This document shows, one piece after another, positions 30,681 through 33,131 of a stretch of DNA of 33,131 bases (position 1 is its first letter; each line of letters begins with the position of its first letter). The notes under the pieces are model-generated. The model saw only the letters and a list, made by a program, of their open reading frames with translations, was not told where the DNA came from and ran no database searches. This DNA comes from Ignatzschineria sp. Its GTDB lineage: Bacteria > Pseudomonadota > Gammaproteobacteria > Cardiobacteriales > Wohlfahrtiimonadaceae. The position numbers were made by a program, and so were the translations under genes. The stretch covers positions 1 to 33,131 of the forward strand of contig JASLFU010000032.1 in NCBI GenBank assembly GCA_030150405.1, in the 5' to 3' direction.

Positions 30681-33131
30681 TTAGAAGCCGTATGCAAAGC
30701 CGATACCTAAACCACCTCTGTTTTGAGTATCGTACGAAGCTTGGATTCTCGCACGCGTTCTCTCGCTAGTCTTAAAGGTAAAGCCTGCTGAGAGTGCCGC
30801 CTGACCGTCGTAAGCTCCGAAGCCCATACCGAATGAGTACTTCGTATGCTCAACATAAGGAATTGAGCTCATAGCCATCGCACCTGCGATACCTGCGCTC
30901 GCAACCTTTCTGTTGCGGTCGATCTTACGATGTGCATCTTGAATCTGGCCTCCGTAATGGTTAAGCGTCTGCTGAATATTCTGGATGTTTTGTGTATTCT
31001 CTGCAACCTTCTGATTAGTTTCAAAAAGTTGTGAGCCATTCACTGCATCCGTTGAATCTTTAGAGAGCTTACCTTTCGCAACTCCTGTTACAACACGAAC
31101 ACCGTCTTTAGCGCCGCTGCCCATATCAACAGTTGTTGCCTGCTTCGCTTTCTCGCCTAGCTCAACAGTCTTGCCATCAGCTGTGAGTTTAAATAAACCA
31201 CCTTCGCCGTTAGCAACTTGTCCTGCTAAGTAAGTTAACGAGTCACCCACATTATTAAATGTATGATCATTTAATACATAGGTTGGTGCAGTTAAGTAAC
31301 CATTTTCATCGATCTTAACATCGCCACCAAAGATATTTGCAATCTTATCGTTCGAAGCAAAGAGCTGTGAACCATTAATTGCATCCTTGGAGTCCTTATT
31401 GATCGCTCCGTCAGCTACACCGGTTAAGGTACGGCTATCGTCACCATTAGAGATATCAAACGAATTTGCATCCTTAGCTAATTTGTTGTCAATCACTAAC
31501 GATTTACCATCATCCGAAAGCTGGACTAATCCCGCTTTACCATCAGCGATATTAGTAATATCACCTTCGATGTTTTTGATACGAGTTTCATGACCATCTA
31601 AACGATCCGTTACATGACCAAAACCATCGTAGACGTTAGTGATGGGGTTAGCTTTATCAGCACCGAGTGCTTCTGTGAAATCAACGCCTGTTAAACGGCC
31701 ATCTTCCACTTTTGCACCGCCACCCATTGCTTCTGCAATACCCTCAAGGTTCTTACCGTTTAGGTTCTCAATGTTCTCAATCTTCTGATTTGTTTCGAAG
31801 AGTTGTGAACCATTCACCGCATCGGTTGAGTCCTTAGAAAGTTTACCTTTCGCAACGCCGGTAAGTGTACGAGCCTCATCACCGTTCGAGAAGTCAAAGA
31901 TGTTCGCATCTTTAGCTAACTCGTTATCGATAACAAGTCTGTCACCATCAAGCTTAATAAGACCTGCCTTACCTTTAATAATATTGGTAATTTGATCACC
32001 ATGATCATTAAGCTTATCGCCAACATACTCAAAGCCTTCTTCAACGCTATTAAGATCCTTATCGGCTTTTAATGCGTCTTTATAGTTAGGCATTTTAAGC
32101 TTGCCATTTTCATCAAACTTAGCTCCTGCACCAAAGGCATCTTCGATACCTTCTAAGCTCTTACCGAGCTTATTGTTGATGTTCGTGACATCACCTTCGA
32201 TAGCACCTTGCAACTCATCAAGCTGACCTTTATTAACAGCGTCTTTGGCATCTGTACCCTCAGCAACGTTAGTGATCTTCTTACCACCTGCGTCGATACC
32301 ACCTTGGGTTACGCTTGGACCATCCTTAACAACAAGACCCTTGTCATCAAGTTTAGTACCACCGTCACCAAAGCTCACAGAACCATCTGAACCAAGGTCA
32401 AGATCTTTCGCAAGGTTAACCTTAATGCTATCGCCCACTACTGCGGTAGAGATATTCTCATCACCGTTAATGTCGAGCTTATTGTTAAGCTTAATGCCAA
32501 CTTCTTTACCATCATCAGCACCAAACTTCAGGCCATCATCAAGGCTGGCAACTTCTTTCTCATTACCATTCTTATCTTTGTAAACGATGCGAATTTCGCC
32601 ATCTTTACCATCTAAGCCAGGAGCACCGTTCTTAACTGTAATATCAAGGTGAGGAGCATCTGTGCCAGGCTTACCAGGCTTACCTGTAAGACCGATTTCA
32701 CCATCTTTACCGTTAATCACAACACCAGGTACACCATCTTTACCGTCCTTACCATCTTTACCAACAATAATTTGGTCAAGACCGGTTAAGTCTTTAGACA
32801 TCTTCACGACAAGCTCGCCGTTCTCAACGTCTACACGGAGGTTCTCTTCTGTAGCTTCAGCATCATCTGCTAAACCACCTTTGATGGCTAAAGTATCACC
32901 TAAAGATTTCTCAATAAGTCCACCCATATTGCCCTCAAAGTTGAGACCTTTACCGGTTAATGATTTATCAAGCTCATCTAACTGACCTTTATTAACAGCG
33001 TCTGTAGGCGCTTCACCGTCACCAACGTTAGTGATCTTATCACCACCTGCGTCGATACCATCTTGAGTGATGCTAGCACCGTCTTTGCCATCCTCTCCAC
33101 GGATCACAAGACCCTTATTATCTAAGGTTGT
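30681..33131 (-). CDS. trimeric autotransporter adhesin, C-terminal part
   Basis: A YadA-type surface adhesin; 816 residues are visible and the frame is still open at the right edge, so the head and signal peptide are missing. From the visible N-side: YadA-like stalk modules (ITNVGDGEAPTDAVNKGQLDEL and a second copy about 250 residues later); a collagen-like region with Gly-x-y runs such as GKDGKDGKDGVPG and GLTGKPGKPGTDAP; three stalk modules with the motif DAVNGSQLF or DAINGSQLF; a coiled coil (about 700-735); and the membrane anchor of about 75 residues with KVASAGIAGAMAMSSIP, ending in Phe. The anchor forms a 12-strand trimeric barrel and brings the passenger to the cell surface. The GTG at 33107 is internal. 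Confidence 0.95.
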   Translation of the reverse strand, partial: TTLDNKGLVIRGEDGKDGASITQDGIDAGGDKITNVGDGEAPTDAVNKGQLDELDKSLTGKGLNFEGNMGGLIEKSLGDTLAIKGGLADDAEATEENLRVDVENGELVVKMSKDLTGLDQIIVGKDGKDGKDGVPGVVINGKDGEIGLTGKPGKPGTDAPHLDITVKNGAPGLDGKDGEIRIVYKDKNGNEKEVASLDDGLKFGADDGKEVGIKLNNKLDINGDENISTAVVGDSIKVNLAKDLDLGSDGSVSFGDGGTKLDDKGLVVKDGPSVTQGGIDAGGKKITNVAEGTDAKDAVNKGQLDELQGAIEGDVTNINNKLGKSLEGIEDAFGAGAKFDENGKLKMPNYKDALKADKDLNSVEEGFEYVGDKLNDHGDQITNIIKGKAGLIKLDGDRLVIDNELAKDANIFDFSNGDEARTLTGVAKGKLSKDSTDAVNGSQLFETNQKIENIENLNGKNLEGIAEAMGGGAKVEDGRLTGVDFTEALGADKANPITNVYDGFGHVTDRLDGHETRIKNIEGDITNIADGKAGLVQLSDDGKSLVIDNKLAKDANSFDISNGDDSRTLTGVADGAINKDSKDAINGSQLFASNDKIANIFGGDVKIDENGYLTAPTYVLNDHTFNNVGDSLTYLAGQVANGEGGLFKLTADGKTVELGEKAKQATTVDMGSGAKDGVRVVTGVAKGKLSKDSTDAVNGSQLFETNQKVAENTQNIQNIQQTLNHYGGQIQDAHRKIDRNRKVASAGIAGAMAMSSIPYVEHTKYSFGMGFGAYDGQAALSAGFTFKTSERTRARIQASYDTQNRGGLGIGFAYGF
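31008..31865 (-). repeat. three stalk repeats in the adhesin gene
   Basis: Blocks near 31008-31090, 31345-31425 and 31783-31865 code for the same module (GVAxGxxxKDSxDAxNGSQLF). The first and third also agree strongly at DNA level and could recombine to change stalk length. Confidence 0.8.
32208..33080 (-). repeat. two long stalk repeats in the adhesin gene
   Basis: Near 32208-32310 and 32970-33080 the gene repeats a segment coding for IDAGGxKITNV...DAVNKGQLDEL, with long identical DNA stretches (for example around the acctttattaacagcgtct block). The adjoining LDxKGLV segment is also shared. Confidence 0.8.

Noticed and set aside
32245..32985. Plus-strand frames of about 107-112 codons opposite the adhesin
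   Set aside because: Low-complexity Ser/Pro-rich mirror images of the repetitive adhesin codons.
31008..33080. Repeats in the adhesin region considered as a CRISPR array
   Set aside because: The repeats are long, imperfect, in frame and coding; there are no uniform spacers and no cas genes.

Overview
The window reads as a chromosomal segment of a low-to-moderate G+C gammaproteobacterium. The S6, S18, L9, KdsB, Psd, TtrA and OppA proteins closely resemble enterobacterial ones, but gene order differs from E. coli (for example, no priB between rpsF and rpsR). A fly- or wound-associated lineage such as Ignatzschineria/Wohlfahrtiimonas is a guess from gene content, not something the sequence proves.

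Layout. 1-2600 (+): the end of kdsB (CMP-KDO synthesis), psd (phosphatidylethanolamine synthesis), then the ribosomal operon rpsF-rpsR-rplI with a clear terminator. 2750-6276 (-): a DegP/DegQ-type periplasmic protease with an unusual charged tail, a small exported protein of unknown function, and hemW. 6349-6522 (-): a gene-free stretch with an extended -10 promoter, three stem-loops and an intrinsic terminator, read here as an unidentified small RNA. 6547-14420: a complete tetrathionate respiration locus, ttrB-ttrC-ttrA on the minus strand and the two-component system ttrS-ttrR divergently on the plus strand. The shared intergenic region carries a 13-bp direct repeat that may be the TtrR operator. 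14472-15442: a drug/metabolite-type exporter with a good Fur-box candidate in front. 15644-19371: recQ, a small acidic protein of unknown function, and a succinate-semialdehyde-type dehydrogenase. 19554-27212 (-): an oligopeptide ABC importer, oppBCDF, preceded by two tandem oppA paralogues that each have their own terminator. 27385-29721 (-): ybaK, then an MgtE magnesium channel without its N-terminal domain. 29911-33131 (-): a Sel1-repeat protein and the C-terminal 816 residues of a trimeric autotransporter adhesin with collagen-like stretches, cut by the window edge.

The strongest non-coding discovery is a Mg2+-sensing M-box (ykoK) riboswitch at 29552-29721 on the minus strand, upstream of mgtE. 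It is recognisable from several near-consensus blocks and is followed by intrinsic terminators that could form the expression platform. The M-box is best known from Gram-positive bacteria. Here it sits in front of an MgtE that lacks the N domain normally used for Mg2+-dependent gating, so control may have moved from the protein to the RNA.

Functionally, the ttr genes give anaerobic respiration on tetrathionate, a trait of bacteria in inflamed or decaying tissue. The opp system imports peptides, the adhesin attaches cells to surfaces, and the protease keeps envelope proteins in order. This fits a host- or carrion-associated, protein-feeding bacterium (inference).
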